Assembly (NCBI RefSeq): GCF_024586455.1
Contig: NC_065922.1
Coordinates: 24,052,089 to 24,116,088 of the forward strand
DNA: 64,000 bases
Direction of reading: 5' to 3'
From: Bactrocera neohumeralis
Lineage: Eukaryota; Arthropoda; Insecta; Diptera; Tephritidae
Of this stretch, positions 24,472-33,545 are shown piece after piece. Below the pieces are notes generated by a model, which made no database searches, had not been told where the DNA came from, and saw only the letters and a program-made list of their open reading frames with translations. Each line of letters starts with the position of its first letter. Position 1 is the first letter of the stretch. A program made the position numbers and the translations under genes.

Positions 24472-25914
24472 CAAGATGCGTTCTAAAGTAAACACGGCTT
24501 TTTGAATCTAGCGCCATCTATATGTCGACTGGTGCGTTAGAATCTGCTATCTTTATCGATTGTTCAATGAGAATTTCATGACATTTCATTGATTGGAAGT
24601 GAAGTTATTGCGTTTTAAGTGTCAGTATGTTTGTGTTATCGGTGCGAAAATGAGCTACGAACAAAGAGCCAACATTAAATTATACCCTGAACAGGGTAAT
24701 TAAGTTTGTCACGAGTTTGTAACACCCAAAGGAACCGCCGGATTCCTATAAAGTATATATATAAAATGATCATCATGTTGAACTGAGTCGACTCAGCCAT
24801 TTCCGTTTGTCTGTCTGTCCGTCGGAACGTGTCTGTCCATCTGTCCGTCCGTCTGTCTGTATATATGCGTTTGGAATTTTGCAAATGTCATTTTCTCTGC
24901 AAGAAGCTGCTCATTTGTCGGAACTGCCGATATTGGACCACTATAGCATATAGCTGCTATACAAACCGAACGATCGGAATCAAGGGCTTGTATGGAAAAC
25001 TTTCGCGTTTGACGTGGTATCTTCACGACATTTGACCTGAAATACTGCTTAAGGTAATAACATAATCTCCGAAAAAATTGTTCAGATTGGATTACTATAG
25101 CATATAGCTTCCATACAAACTGTACACATAGTTACTAAAAGAAATGCACCTCTGAAGGGTATATTAGCTTCGGTGCAGCCGAAGTTAACGGTTTTTCTGG
25201 TTTTTTTTTAAAATTGGTAAAACTTTTACCGAAACGTTTCAATTGATGAAACAAGTTTATGGCGATGATTGCTTATCCCGTAGCAGAGTGCACGAGTGGT
25301 TTCAACGTTTTCAAAGTGGTCGTGAGGACATAAATGACGATCAACATGTGGGCCAATCAAAATCCGTCATCACCGGAAATTCCATCGAAACTGTGCGCGA
25401 ATTCATAAAAAATCAGCCGAAATCACATTGAAATACATGGAGATGCAATTGAACATCTCCAAACAATCGATTTATCGCATTTTGACCGCACATTTGGGCT
25501 TACGAAAGGTGTGTGCACGGTTTGTTCCACACAAATTGACTGACGAGCAAAAATTGCTCTCATCGATCGACGCTTGTGACCGTTTATTTGACCAAAAATC
25601 ACATTTTAACTATTAACCACTCTCCGTATTCACATGATATATCACCGTGCGACTTCTTTCTTTTCGGAAAAATGCATTTGCCCATGAAAGGAAAGCATTA
25701 TGCAGACGTAGAGGCCATTCAAAAGGCTTGCACCGGCATACTGGCGGCCATACCGACGAACGAGCTAAAACACTCGTTCGACATGCTTTTGGACCATGCA
25801 AAAAGCTGTATTGAAGCAGAAGGAGACTCTTTTGAATAAAATAAATTGATTTTGCCGAAAAACCATTTGTTCTTTTTTTTATTTAAAGTCCTGTTTATTT
25901 TGGAACGCACCTTG
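24472..25914 (+). mobile_element. Mariner copy A, interrupted and internally deleted
   Basis: Ends CAAGATGCGTTCTAAAGTAA and, inverted, TTTATTTTGGAACGCACCTTG, flanked by TA on both sides. The transposase reads VYGDDCLSRSRVHEWFQRF, SGREDINDDQHVGQSKSVIT, NISKQSIYRILTAHLGLRKV and then jumps to the C-terminal part PYSHDISPCDFFLFGKMHL and SFDMLLDHAKSCIEAEGDSF. The part with catalytic residues one and two is deleted at a junction right after KLL. A 507-bp family A repeat is inserted at 24682-25188. Full mariners encode about 345 residues. It is dead but retains both ends. Confidence 0.9.
24682..25188 (+). repeat. Dispersed non-coding repeat (family A), best copy
   Basis: Inserted in mariner copy A. 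It begins ATACCCTGAACAGGGTAATT and has GTTTGTAACACCC, a GTCTGTCCGTC pyrimidine tract and GCTGCTCATTTGTCGGAACT. It then carries two imperfect repeats of the block CACTATAGCATATAGCTGC, CATACAAAC, TGTATGGAAAACTTTCGC. The end reads TATTAGCTTCGGTGCAGCCG, AAGTTAACGG. No open reading frame and no clear inverted repeats. Relatives: 1383, 31658 and 43428. Confidence 0.8.
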
Positions 25915-25949
25915 TAGTAGTTTTGTTCACCTAACAGTGGTTTGTATTA

Positions 25950-26741
25950 CCTAAACCTCAAGTGAGATATAGGGTTTTAGATGTAGTATATATATAAATT
26001 ATCAAATGATGAGAAGATGAGACGAGTTGAAAGCCGAGGGCCTGTCCATCTGTTCATGCGATAATTTGATTTTACTTTAGTATTTATTTTTATTAAGATA
26101 TCTTAATCAACCAAAGTGGGGATCAGTTCGTAGATGGGCACATTTGGATAATTGCCATTTCCACAAAACGACATAAATCGAAAGCCTATAAAATGCCATA
26201 ACTAAGCCATACATTAGGATATAGAACTATAATTCGGAACAGAGGATCGCAATAGAATAGAGCAGCTATGGGTTGAAATTTTTAAAAATTGGATCACACA
26301 GTCTAATTGCAGGAGAAGGCTTAATAGGAGCCGGAGTTAAAAATTCGGCCTGCAACCACGCCTACATCTCTTATAACACAGTTCTAAATTCCATCTGATG
26401 CTTTAACTTTCCAGTATACAAATCAGGAAGCAATTAATATAATATAACGAGTTGAAACTTTGCAAAAATCATGCTTCTGAAGGATATCGAACCAAAAATG
26501 TTGAATATTCTAGATATCGAATATGTACCTGTGAAGGGTATACCAAAAATGTTGAATATTCTAGATATCGAATATGTATCCGTAGTAGACTTTTTACCGA
26601 AAATATTGGTCAATATGTTAGATATATGATTGATTCTGATTTTAGTATGTCTTTATGTTAAAAATGGGTTGAATGCCTTAGCATCCAATTACCTAATACA
26701 AAGATTTTCCAACTTCTGCTTGACTTTATAACTCATAACTA
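25950..26741 (+). repeat. Dispersed non-coding repeat (family B), left part
   Basis: Contains ATCAAATGATGAGAAGATGA, GAGTTGAAAGCCGAGGGC, CTGTCCATCTGTTCATGCG and AAAGCCTATAAAATGCCATA, ACTAAGCCATACATTAGG. These are blocks of a family of non-coding repeats that I associate with fly genomes, including tephritids. It is split from its right end (27300-27538) by the mariner MITE. Confidence 0.6.
26491..26578 (+). repeat. 51-bp tandem duplication
   Basis: ACCAAAAATGTTGAATATTC followed by TAGATATCGAATATGTA occurs at 26491 and again at 26542, period 51. Confidence 0.85.
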
Positions 26742-27299
26742 CTGTGATCAAATTGAAAGGTGAATTTTGTCCATCTTATCTCCTTCAAAGTTATCCCCTT
26801 CCACTGCAATACACTTATGCCAACGTATTTTCCAAACATCATAGCACTTGGAAAAATCCTCCGTCGTGATGGCCATCAGAGTCTTCTACGATTCAGCTTT
26901 TATATCTCAATTGAGTCAAAACGGTGCCCTCGGAGTGGTCATGTGAATTTACTGAATAGCCAGAAGTTACACGAAGGAAAATCAGGCGTATGCGTTGGTT
27001 GCGGCGCGATATTAGTTGAAAATGTGGCGAAACGATCACGAATAACCAATGCAGTATGAGATGGTGCAATATCCCACTTTTTTGTTCAATAAATTCAGAC
27101 ATAGTAAGAATCGAAAAATTCACTTTTAGAGCCTCACAAAACAATGCGTATCTCAAATACTACTAAATGTTTTGACATGAGATTAGATATCACACTACTA
27201 GATATCACTAACAGTACTACCAACTTACAGAAAAAAATGTACCGATTTGAAAAACACGCGAAGTATAAATTAAAAATTCACCTTTCAATTTGATCACAG
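26742..27299 (-). mobile_element. Mariner-derived MITE with perfect terminal repeats
   Basis: 558 bp bounded by TA on each side. The inverted repeats are perfect over 27 bp, reading CTGTGATCAAATTGAAAGGT then GAATTTT. On the minus strand it starts MRYALFCEALKVNFSILTMS at about 27156. It then jumps to damaged versions of the DNAPSH motif (second catalytic aspartate) and of YAPDFPSCNFW (third), and ends with the RWHKCIAVEGDNFEGD C terminus near 26790. About 60 percent of the transposase gene is deleted. It sits inside the family B repeat. Confidence 0.9.
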
Positions 27300-27538
27300 T
27301 AATATGTCAATATGTGGGTTATTTTTATTAAATAGATTGACCTTTATTTTTTAATGGTGCATCTCTAAGCCTAAAATGGATAAAAACAGGTGCAAACCTG
27401 CCCAAGCACCCGTTATGTATTATCATGATTTTCAAACATCCGGTTGACTTTACTCCGTTACTTCACCGGCTACGGTCCTTGTAAGTTTCAAGAGTATAAA
27501 ATATTCGGTTACACCCAAGTTCTTCCTTACTTGTTTTT
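27300..27538 (+). repeat. Dispersed non-coding repeat (family B), right end
   Basis: Ends TATAAAATATTCGGTTACAC, CCAAGTTCTTCCTTACTTG, TTTTT, the usual 3' end of family B. Confidence 0.6.
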
Positions 27539-27743
27539 AATTTCAGATTAGATTCTTGTTATTAACTTGCATATTTCAGGTTGAAAGAAAATTTTAAAGA
27601 AAAACACTTTTTCATAGAACACATAAACAATAAGAACTTTTGTAGTTTTCAGCGCAGGTATAAGGATAGTCGATTTTTAAGAGGAGTGGTTTATAAATAA
27701 ATATTTTGAAAATTAAAATTATTGTGATATGCAAAACTTCACT

Positions 27744-27749
27744 TTTATT
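27744..27749 (-). terminator. Possible poly(A) signal downstream of inaF-like 2
   Basis: AATAAA on the minus strand 258 nt after the stop at 28007. It lies beyond a strong splice donor at 27912|27911, so it would be used only if that donor is skipped. Confidence 0.3.
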
Positions 27750-27904
27750 TTGAATGAGTTTTTAATGAGCAACAATTTATGCTGAAGCGCAGTATTATGT
27801 GAAGTATTTCGCAATAGAAAATTAATTGGCCAAATACTCTACAATTTTGTATACAGAATTTCCTTACATATTCTTAAATTACAAAAAAAAAAACAGAGTT
27901 GCCA

Positions 27905-27912
27905 TACTCACC
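27905..27912 (-). other. Strong splice donor after the inaF-like 2 stop codon
   Basis: CTTG|GTGAGTATG on the minus strand; the exon side ends at 27912, 94 nt after the stop codon. A donor in the 3' UTR suggests the exon continues into a downstream exon. Confidence 0.5.
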
Positions 27913-28006
27913 AAGGTCGTCTACTGGGATATCACACTTAACATTAGAAACTCTCCATTCGTAATTCGTATCAATCATACACTCCCCCCACATCTACGAG
28001 CACTCC

Positions 28007-28252
28007 TTAGCCCACATGATGCGCATGTTTGTACTCCGGCAGCGGTGGCATACGCGAATCCCAAATAAACAAATAGTACATGGCTAATGTCATGCCCAAG
28101 CCACTTATGCCCGCCATGTATATAAACAAGGAGATTAGTCGGAAGGTTTTCGTTTCGAAGAAACTGTCAGATTTCGGCACACTGATTTCTTCATCTTTAT
28201 TTGCGCCGTTGGCAGCGGCGGCAGCGGCAGCACCAGCAGGTGCGAGTGACAT
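28007..28252 (-). CDS. INAF-motif small membrane protein (inaF-like 2)
   Basis: Intact ORF of 81 residues, ATG at 28252, stop TAA at 28009-28007. Residues 1-29 are a soluble N terminus with an alanine run and an acidic patch. Residues 30-41 read SFFETKTFRLIS, a stretch shared with the 33381 paralog (SFYETKIFRWFS). Residues about 42-68 are the membrane segment with the INAF signature GISGLGMTLAMYYLFIWDS, then RMPPLPE. The small-residue GISGLGM face could pack against another helix; this is an inference. INAF proteins in Drosophila support TRP channels, and vertebrate INAFM proteins share the motif. It has a candidate acceptor (TTTTACAG) near 28344 and a strong donor after the stop, so it may be one exon of a multi-ORF transcript. 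Of the three paralogs this has the most canonical motif. Confidence 0.88.
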   Translation of the reverse strand: MSLAPAGAAAAAAANGANKDEEISVPKSDSFFETKTFRLISLFIYMAGISGLGMTLAMYYLFIWDSRMPPLPEYKHAHHVG

Positions 28253-28260
28253 CGTCTTCG

Positions 28261-28948
28261 TAATTAATTACAATCGAATTAGAGAAAGTAAGCACAGTAA
28301 GTAAGAGAAGCAGCAGCAGAGGACAAAAAGCGCAGAAGACTTTCTGTAAAACTTTCCTATGCGTTAAGACTTCGTATGTTGTGTTGTTTTTGCGTTTTGT
28401 CTGGCTTTCGGTATGACCGTCTTCTAACCACTCGCGTCGACGGCAATTCTAAGTCTCAAGTGTAACTAAAATGACTCGCAAGAAAATTTGTTGCACGAGG
28501 CTTTTCTTTCGTCCCAATGTCTGCCACTTTGGCTAGTTGTGGAGTAAATATGGGCGTACGTGTTGGTATGTGCGTGTGTCTGTATGTATGTTTTTGCGGT
28601 TTGGTCTACTAATTGTTTATTGCCATTACTTAGTAGGCGTAAGTATTGGCGCGATTTCGGTCTCTTCAAGTTGGCATTTCGCAATCTGCACTTGCTCTTA
28701 TGTCTGTATGTCTGCAAATGTGTAGTTATGCCACTTCGGTATGTATGTGTGCGTGTGTTAGGTATGTTACAACGGTTTCGCATATTTCACTTATGCATTT
28801 CGCTTCTTATTCTTTTGCACACTTCGCTTGTTTCGAGGCGCTAATTAGTTGCAGGCGTTCTCACATACATATATATGTACTTAAATGCCCTGTAGGAACA
28901 TTTTGCGGAAAAGTAAATTTCTTTTGAGTTTCTGTAAAAACATATTAC
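28261..28948. other. Unique spacer upstream of inaF-like 2
   Basis: Rich in TGTGTG/TATG short repeats (28560-28760). It may hold the 5' UTR or promoter of inaF-like 2. Several overlapping plus-strand ORFs here are Cys/Val/Met strings from the TGTATG repeats and are not genes. Confidence 0.5.
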
Positions 28949-28949
28949 T

Positions 28950-29600
28950 CTACACAAGGAGGGCCCAGAAAACGAGCTGTTTCGACGAGGTCGGACCATA
29001 AAGAGAGGGGAGTCAGATGTGTAGTGTTAGCAGAGCATGCAAAGAGGCAGTTAGTGTCATGCGGGGACTTCTTGTACGCTATTCTCATAACAGCCGGTTC
29101 AACGTTACCGGAATTGAACCGGATTTTGTCCGGCCTGTACTTTATAGATCTAACCTCGTTTGGATCAGTAAGTTTTAAATTAAGATTTTCATCACTGAAG
29201 TAAGACCTTGCAGCAGGGATGCTCCGTATCCTCCTGGCTCGTGCTGGTATTGAGTCCAACCCGGCCCGGAGGAATCTTTCTGCTGTGTCTGCGCCAAAAG
29301 GCTTTATCCAAACTCCACCTCGGTTAGGTGTAATACATGCAATGGAAAATTTTAAGACCTGCTCAGCCCTGATACACAAGAAGTAGTTCACAAGTCACGT
29401 GGCCCCATGCCGCCAACGCACTACTGCGATCTTTGCCTCGACGGCTGTGCAATCTGCACCAAACTCGCGCACTGAGCCGCCAACAGAGTGGCCAACAAAG
29501 GCCCTCTACGGTCCGTAGGAGCTCAAACAAGCAGCACGATTCCCATTCTGATCAGTCCCCTCCAACCGAACATTACATCTCGTCTAATTTGAGATTAAGT
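28950..29600 (-). mobile_element. Non-LTR retrotransposon C-terminal fragment (family J3)
   Basis: The minus frame 29391-28945 is open for 148 codons: PNEVRSIKYRPDKIRFNSGN, then YKKSPHDTNCLFACSANTTH and LTPLSLWSDLVETARFL-stop. The H-x(5)-C-x3-C arrangement is the zinc-knuckle at the end of a Jockey/I-type polyprotein. The upstream continuation to about 29600 is out of frame. A scrap of the same end lies at 56328-56535. It is truncated and dead, despite the long open frame. Confidence 0.75.
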
Positions 29601-29702
29601 GGTGTTTTGCCATTCAGATAGTTATTTATTTACTACAACTACGATTTTCTCCTTTCTAAAATTATTTATTTATTGCATGTGTTTCCCGAGAGAGCTGAAC
29701 CA

Positions 29703-30235
29703 CCTGATCAAATATGACCCGGACTAATAGCCTCCTTTTTAGTATGCTTATAAGCCTCGGATGGAATGGTCTTTAGGGGTTTCCGTTACCATACATTTTG
29801 TCGGGCTTAGCTTTTTAAGCACCATTCGTTAGATTTTCGAACAGTTTCTGTGTCACATTCATAAACCCATGTCTCGTCATGGTTATGATATTTCTGATAA
29901 ATGATGATTTTGATAAGGTCCTTGTCTGCCTTGTTAAGCTACTTTTTTGCGACCTCTTCTCGACCTCGTATTACACTCCATACCAAAAAATTAACCAAAG
30001 TTTGTTGAACCGATCCATAAGAGATGTTGAGATCCTCCATTATCTCGCTGATGCTCTCAGGATGCACGGTTTCATGAACTTTTTCGATGTTACCGTTATT
30101 AGTAGAGGTGGAAGGATGAATCGCAAGAAACCTCACATGAATTTTGAAAAATATTGAACCAATCCATTAAAAGAATTTGCGTTACGGTTAGCGTGCACAG
30201 TTTAAAGATACCGGTCCATGTCAAATTTGATCAGA
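29703..30235 (-). mobile_element. Internally deleted mariner with both ends
   Basis: Inverted repeats CTGATCAAATATGACCCGGA (left) and, complemented, TCTGATCAAATTTGACATGG (right). On the minus strand it encodes STNNGNIEKVHETVHPESIS, EIMEDLNISYGSVQQTLVNF (the second helix-turn-helix) and then MTRHGFMNVTQKLFENLTN. In another frame this last part is HDETWVYECDTET, with the first catalytic aspartate. The middle and most of the C terminus are missing. Same ends as the scrap at 42168-42430. Confidence 0.8.
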
Positions 30236-31657
30236 AGGTATAATGTGTTCATCTACTGTAATGTCACATATGTATATAATAACAATAATGAGTGAGAACA
30301 CTGGCAGGCGTACTATAACTCAACAACAAAATCTCTGTGAACTGAAGATGTCCTAAGTATTCTACTGAAAAATACTAAGAAAGTTTATTTATTACTTACT
30401 GCCAAAGAAGGTAGAGATAACAAAAACTATTGATTTAAATGAGAAATCGCTTATATAGTAGATTATTCACTCTTAACATTCGTTACTATTCAATTAGACC
30501 TGTTTACCTTAAAAAATAGGAGGAACTTAGGAACTGGTCTATTTATATACGCTGCCACTCAACATTTTCCTACAGGTCTCTTCTAAACATATGTCAGCAT
30601 GGTACAACATTGTGGTATTTTCTCGTGTTCCTTTGGTTCTACAAGCAAATAATAGAAATTCGTACAAATTTATTTTCGTATAATATATTTAGTTTGCGCC
30701 CAGCTGTCGCTTAATTTTCATTTTATTACCATCGTGTGCGGTGAATTGAATGGCACCGACAAAAGATTCATAAGAAAACATAAGTGCAAAATCATACTTA
30801 GAAGGTTTCTCTTTTAATTTATGGCGAAAAATATTAGCGGCCGACATTACATGTAACTAATGGCTCGTATAATTTAATGTCGCCTTTGTTTTTATTAGCA
30901 ACTAATGAGATTTCCGAATAATATTATTGGTCTTGGCAAATGAGTGTTAACTTAGAAGCGGCGCTACAAGTTTATATAATAATTAAATAAAATTTGCGGT
31001 GTGTCTAATATTTTCTGTCTAAAAAGTGAGGTTATACGACTTCGAGTTGATGTAACGGCGCTTGCTTCTTCGCAAGTGGTTCTAAATGGTTCTAAATGGA
31101 AAGTATCGGTTTAATAAGCTGTAAGTAAATTTATTTTGAATTTTTGTATATTTTTCATGTTAAAGAAAGGAATCAGTGTGACGAAAACCTGTACAACAAC
31201 AAGACGATCGATAAAGCTTTAAAAGTTAAAGAAAATATTAAATAGCCATGCTCACTTTCCGAAAGAAATTAGAACATGCCTGACCACCCTGTGACCCCTG
31301 AACCCATTTTGGATGCTTCGTAACGGCCTCTTCAGATTCCCGAGGACCTGTTTAACCAAAATTTGGTAATATCAATTTACTATTCAAATATTTTTATATA
31401 ACCTAGTAACTATATTGGCCGGTTCAAGATGTTACAAACAACCGTTATTGGAATGGAACTATTTAACTATCTGCAACATGTTGCGGTGGTATCAAAGCTC
31501 AACTAATGAGACAAGGTTTTCTTAGCCGAATATTTGAATAAGGATTAAATAAATTCAGGCTTACACTTTGGTTGCAGTTTCGGTAGAACTCCTTTCTAGC
31601 CGGCTATATAAAAGCTAGAAGGGAGTTAGTATAATACTATAACAAGATCCCCTAATG
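30236..31657. other. AT-rich spacer, no gene seen
   Basis: No supported ORF or repeat. 30700-31140 looks unique; 31150-31330 has no recognisable content. Confidence 0.5.
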
Positions 31658-31925
31658 ATACTTTATCCAAATTTTGCAAACGTCGGATTTTCTCTTCAAG
31701 AAAATATATTTGTCGGAACTGCTGACATCGGACCACTATAACAAATATTATAAACGAGTTGACAAGTTCTTGTATGGAAAACTTTCACATTTGACAATGT
31801 ATCTTCACGAAAATCCTCTTCGGTTACGTCGACCCGATTGTCGAGGTAACAGGATATATTGTACACATCGCAAAATAATTTCTAGTCTAACCTCGCCCAG
31901 AAATTCTAAGAACAACAAAGAATAA
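31658..31925 (+). repeat. Dispersed non-coding repeat (family A), internal piece
   Basis: ATTTTGCAAACGTCGGATTT, TTTGTCGGAACTGCTGACAT, CGGACCACTATAAC and TTGTATGGAAAACTTTCAC match the middle of the copy at 24682-25188. Confidence 0.65.
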
Positions 31926-31965
31926 TCTATGCAGTACTCAGCCCAAAGTTAAAAACAAAAAATAA

Positions 31966-33010
31966 CGGGTGATCCAAGTAGAGGAACTTTTATTCAATAG
32001 TCTTTTTAGATAAATCACGAGTGAGTAGTGACAAGTGGTCATGTTATTTTTGTTCAGTATTGTTTGGTATTTCATCATGGAAAGACTTACGCTTGAACAA
32101 AGTTTACAAATCATTTAACTTTATACGAAAATTCACGTTCCTTAAAGAATGTGTAAGCCAAGCGTGCAAGGCTCAACTTATGGTCAACATAATGGGCCTA
32201 CTGAGCAACACAATCACCCTTATTGAGACCTGACATTCTTAATTGGATACTATTCGACCGAATAGACCACGTCCAGCACGCAGTGGAGAAAATATAGCAG
32301 CCGTAGCTGAGAGTGTACACGAAGACCATGGTGAGTCGCTTTGGCGACGTACGCAGCAACTCGGACTGACGTGTGGAACGACTTGGCACATTTTACGTCG
32401 AGATCGTAAATTGAAAGCGTACAAAATACAGCTTGTGCAGGAACTGAAGCCGTTCGACCTTCCCAAGCGACAAAGCTTAGCTCTATGAACTCTTGAAAAG
32501 TTCCAAGAAGATCTGATGCTGTTTCGTTCAATGGGTATGTAAATAAGCAAAAAAAAAAAAAAAAACACAGTCAAGAGTCGCCATTTCATCCAGAAAAAAC
32601 AACGGTTTGCTGTGATTTGTGAGCCGGTGGAATCATTGGTCCATATTCCTTCAAAAATGATGCCGGTAAGAACGAATCGTCAATGGCGACCGTTATCGCA
32701 CCATGATAACCGACTATTTGAGGTCTGAAATTGAAGATCGTGATCTTGGCGACATTTGGTTCAACAAGACGGCACGACTTCCCACACATCGCATCAACCA
32801 ATGGATTTATTGAAAGAACACTTCGGTGAATAAACAATTTCACGTTCTGGGCAAGTCGAATGGTCAACATTGGAAAGAGATAATCTTCAAAAAAAAAAAA
32901 AAAATTGCCAAAGAATGTTCTTTCGAATGATAATAAACATTCTCGATTGAATTTGAAGTTTCTGTGTTTTTTCTTTAAAAAGGTAGATAACCTCGAAATG
33001 GATCACCCTT
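31966..33010 (+). mobile_element. Tc3-like element, deleted near its 3' end
   Basis: Ends share GGGTGATCCA (left, 31967 onward) and its complement TGGATCACCC (right). The transposase starts MERLTLEQSLQII near 32077. It continues with RPRPARSGENIAAVAESV, HILRRDRKLKAYKIQLVQEL (the second helix-turn-helix), KTTVCCDLxxGGIIGPYS, DRYRTMITDYL and DLGDIWFNKTARLPTHRI (from WFQQDGATCHTA, the second catalytic aspartate). The frame is lost after VEW, where a deletion joins the 3' UTR. Stops and frameshifts show it is dead. It ends about 110 bp from the stop of inaF-like 3. Confidence 0.85.
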
Positions 33011-33103
33011 TTTAACCGCAAAAAGCGGACATATTGCAAACTTCGCATCGAAGAGTTTTCACGTTAAGCTACAAAGGTAGCACACTAATACTTTCTTTAC
33101 TCG

Positions 33104-33110
33104 TCTTACC
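33104..33110 (-). other. Strong splice donor after the inaF-like 3 stop codon
   Basis: CTGAAG|GTAAGACG on the minus strand; the exon side ends at 33110, 14 nt after the stop codon. Near-perfect match to the donor consensus. Confidence 0.55.
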
Positions 33111-33123
33111 TTCAGAAGTGCTC

Positions 33124-33381
33124 TTATGTATACGACTGGACCTTTTGCACCGGTTTGCCGTCTATAGATATAGGAAACTTCAAATGTATGTCAGGCATAG
33201 TTGAGTCGAAGAAAAGTAAATAGTATAGCGATAAAAACATGCCTAGACCACTTATACCGCCGAGATATAGAAACAAAGAAAACCAACGAAATATTTTCGT
33301 TTCGTAGAAACTCGTAGCTGATGTATTCTCCTCCGACTCATCCTGATCGCTTGCGGTTGCGCTTGCAGACCCGTTATTCAT
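33124..33381 (-). CDS. INAF-motif small membrane protein (inaF-like 3)
   Basis: Intact ORF of 85 residues. I start it at the ATG at 33381 (MNNGSASATASDQDESEEN); the frame is open six codons further but only from GTG. Residues 1-28 are acidic and Ser/Ala-rich, and residues 29-36 (SFYETKIF) match the paralog at 28252. Residues about 37-62 are the membrane segment ending GGISGLGMFLSLYYLLFFDS, then TMPDIHL. The usual Trp of the FWD triplet is Phe here. A polar tail of about 20 residues ends KVQSYT. By family it is a single-pass membrane protein of the kind that supports TRP channels in Drosophila; its own partner is unknown. An acceptor (CTGGCACATTAG) lies 21 nt before the ATG and a strong donor 14 nt after the stop, so the ORF sits in an internal-type exon of about 293 nt (33402-33110). 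The SV2-like gene starts on the other strand within 165 bp. Confidence 0.87.
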   Translation of the reverse strand: MNNGSASATASDQDESEENTSATSFYETKIFRWFSLFLYLGGISGLGMFLSLYYLLFFDSTMPDIHLKFPISIDGKPVQKVQSYT

Positions 33382-33545
33382 TACCACAACAAAGTTCACG
33401 TACTAATGTGCCAGGGAAAAAGCTGACAACAGTTTTTAACTCGAAACCTTTTAGTTTTCATAAGCAAAATTTTAGCATAAATTAAACAGTAAACAAGACA
33501 TCTGGATTGACAAATACCCTTTGATTATTTTTATGCGCATTGCAG
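33382..33545. promoter_or_regulatory. Divergent intergenic segment between inaF-like 3 and the SV2-like gene
   Basis: 164 bp between the ATG of the minus gene and the first visible exon of the plus gene. It holds the minus-strand acceptor (AG at 33404-33403) and the plus-strand acceptor (GCATTGCAG ending at 33545). If both acceptors are used, promoters of both genes lie farther away and their first introns overlap here; if not, it is a short bidirectional promoter. Confidence 0.4.

Noticed and set aside
24829..25035. 68-codon ORF in the family A repeat
   Set aside because: Ser/Val/Arg string from the GTCTGTCC tract; other family copies have no such frame.
28537..28927. Cys/Val-rich plus-strand ORFs
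   Set aside because: Generated by TGTATG/TGTGTG microsatellite; open in three overlapping frames.
29105..29130. GAATTGAACCGGA as a tRNA T-arm
   Set aside because: No cloverleaf around it, and it lies in the coding part of a retrotransposon fragment. No tRNA gene was seen anywhere in the window.
28945..29391. 148-codon minus ORF as a host gene
   Set aside because: It is the C-terminal zinc-knuckle part of a non-LTR retrotransposon polyprotein.
33382..33399. Six-codon N-terminal extension of inaF-like 3
   Set aside because: It opens with GTG; the first ATG is at 33381 and a splice acceptor lies just upstream.
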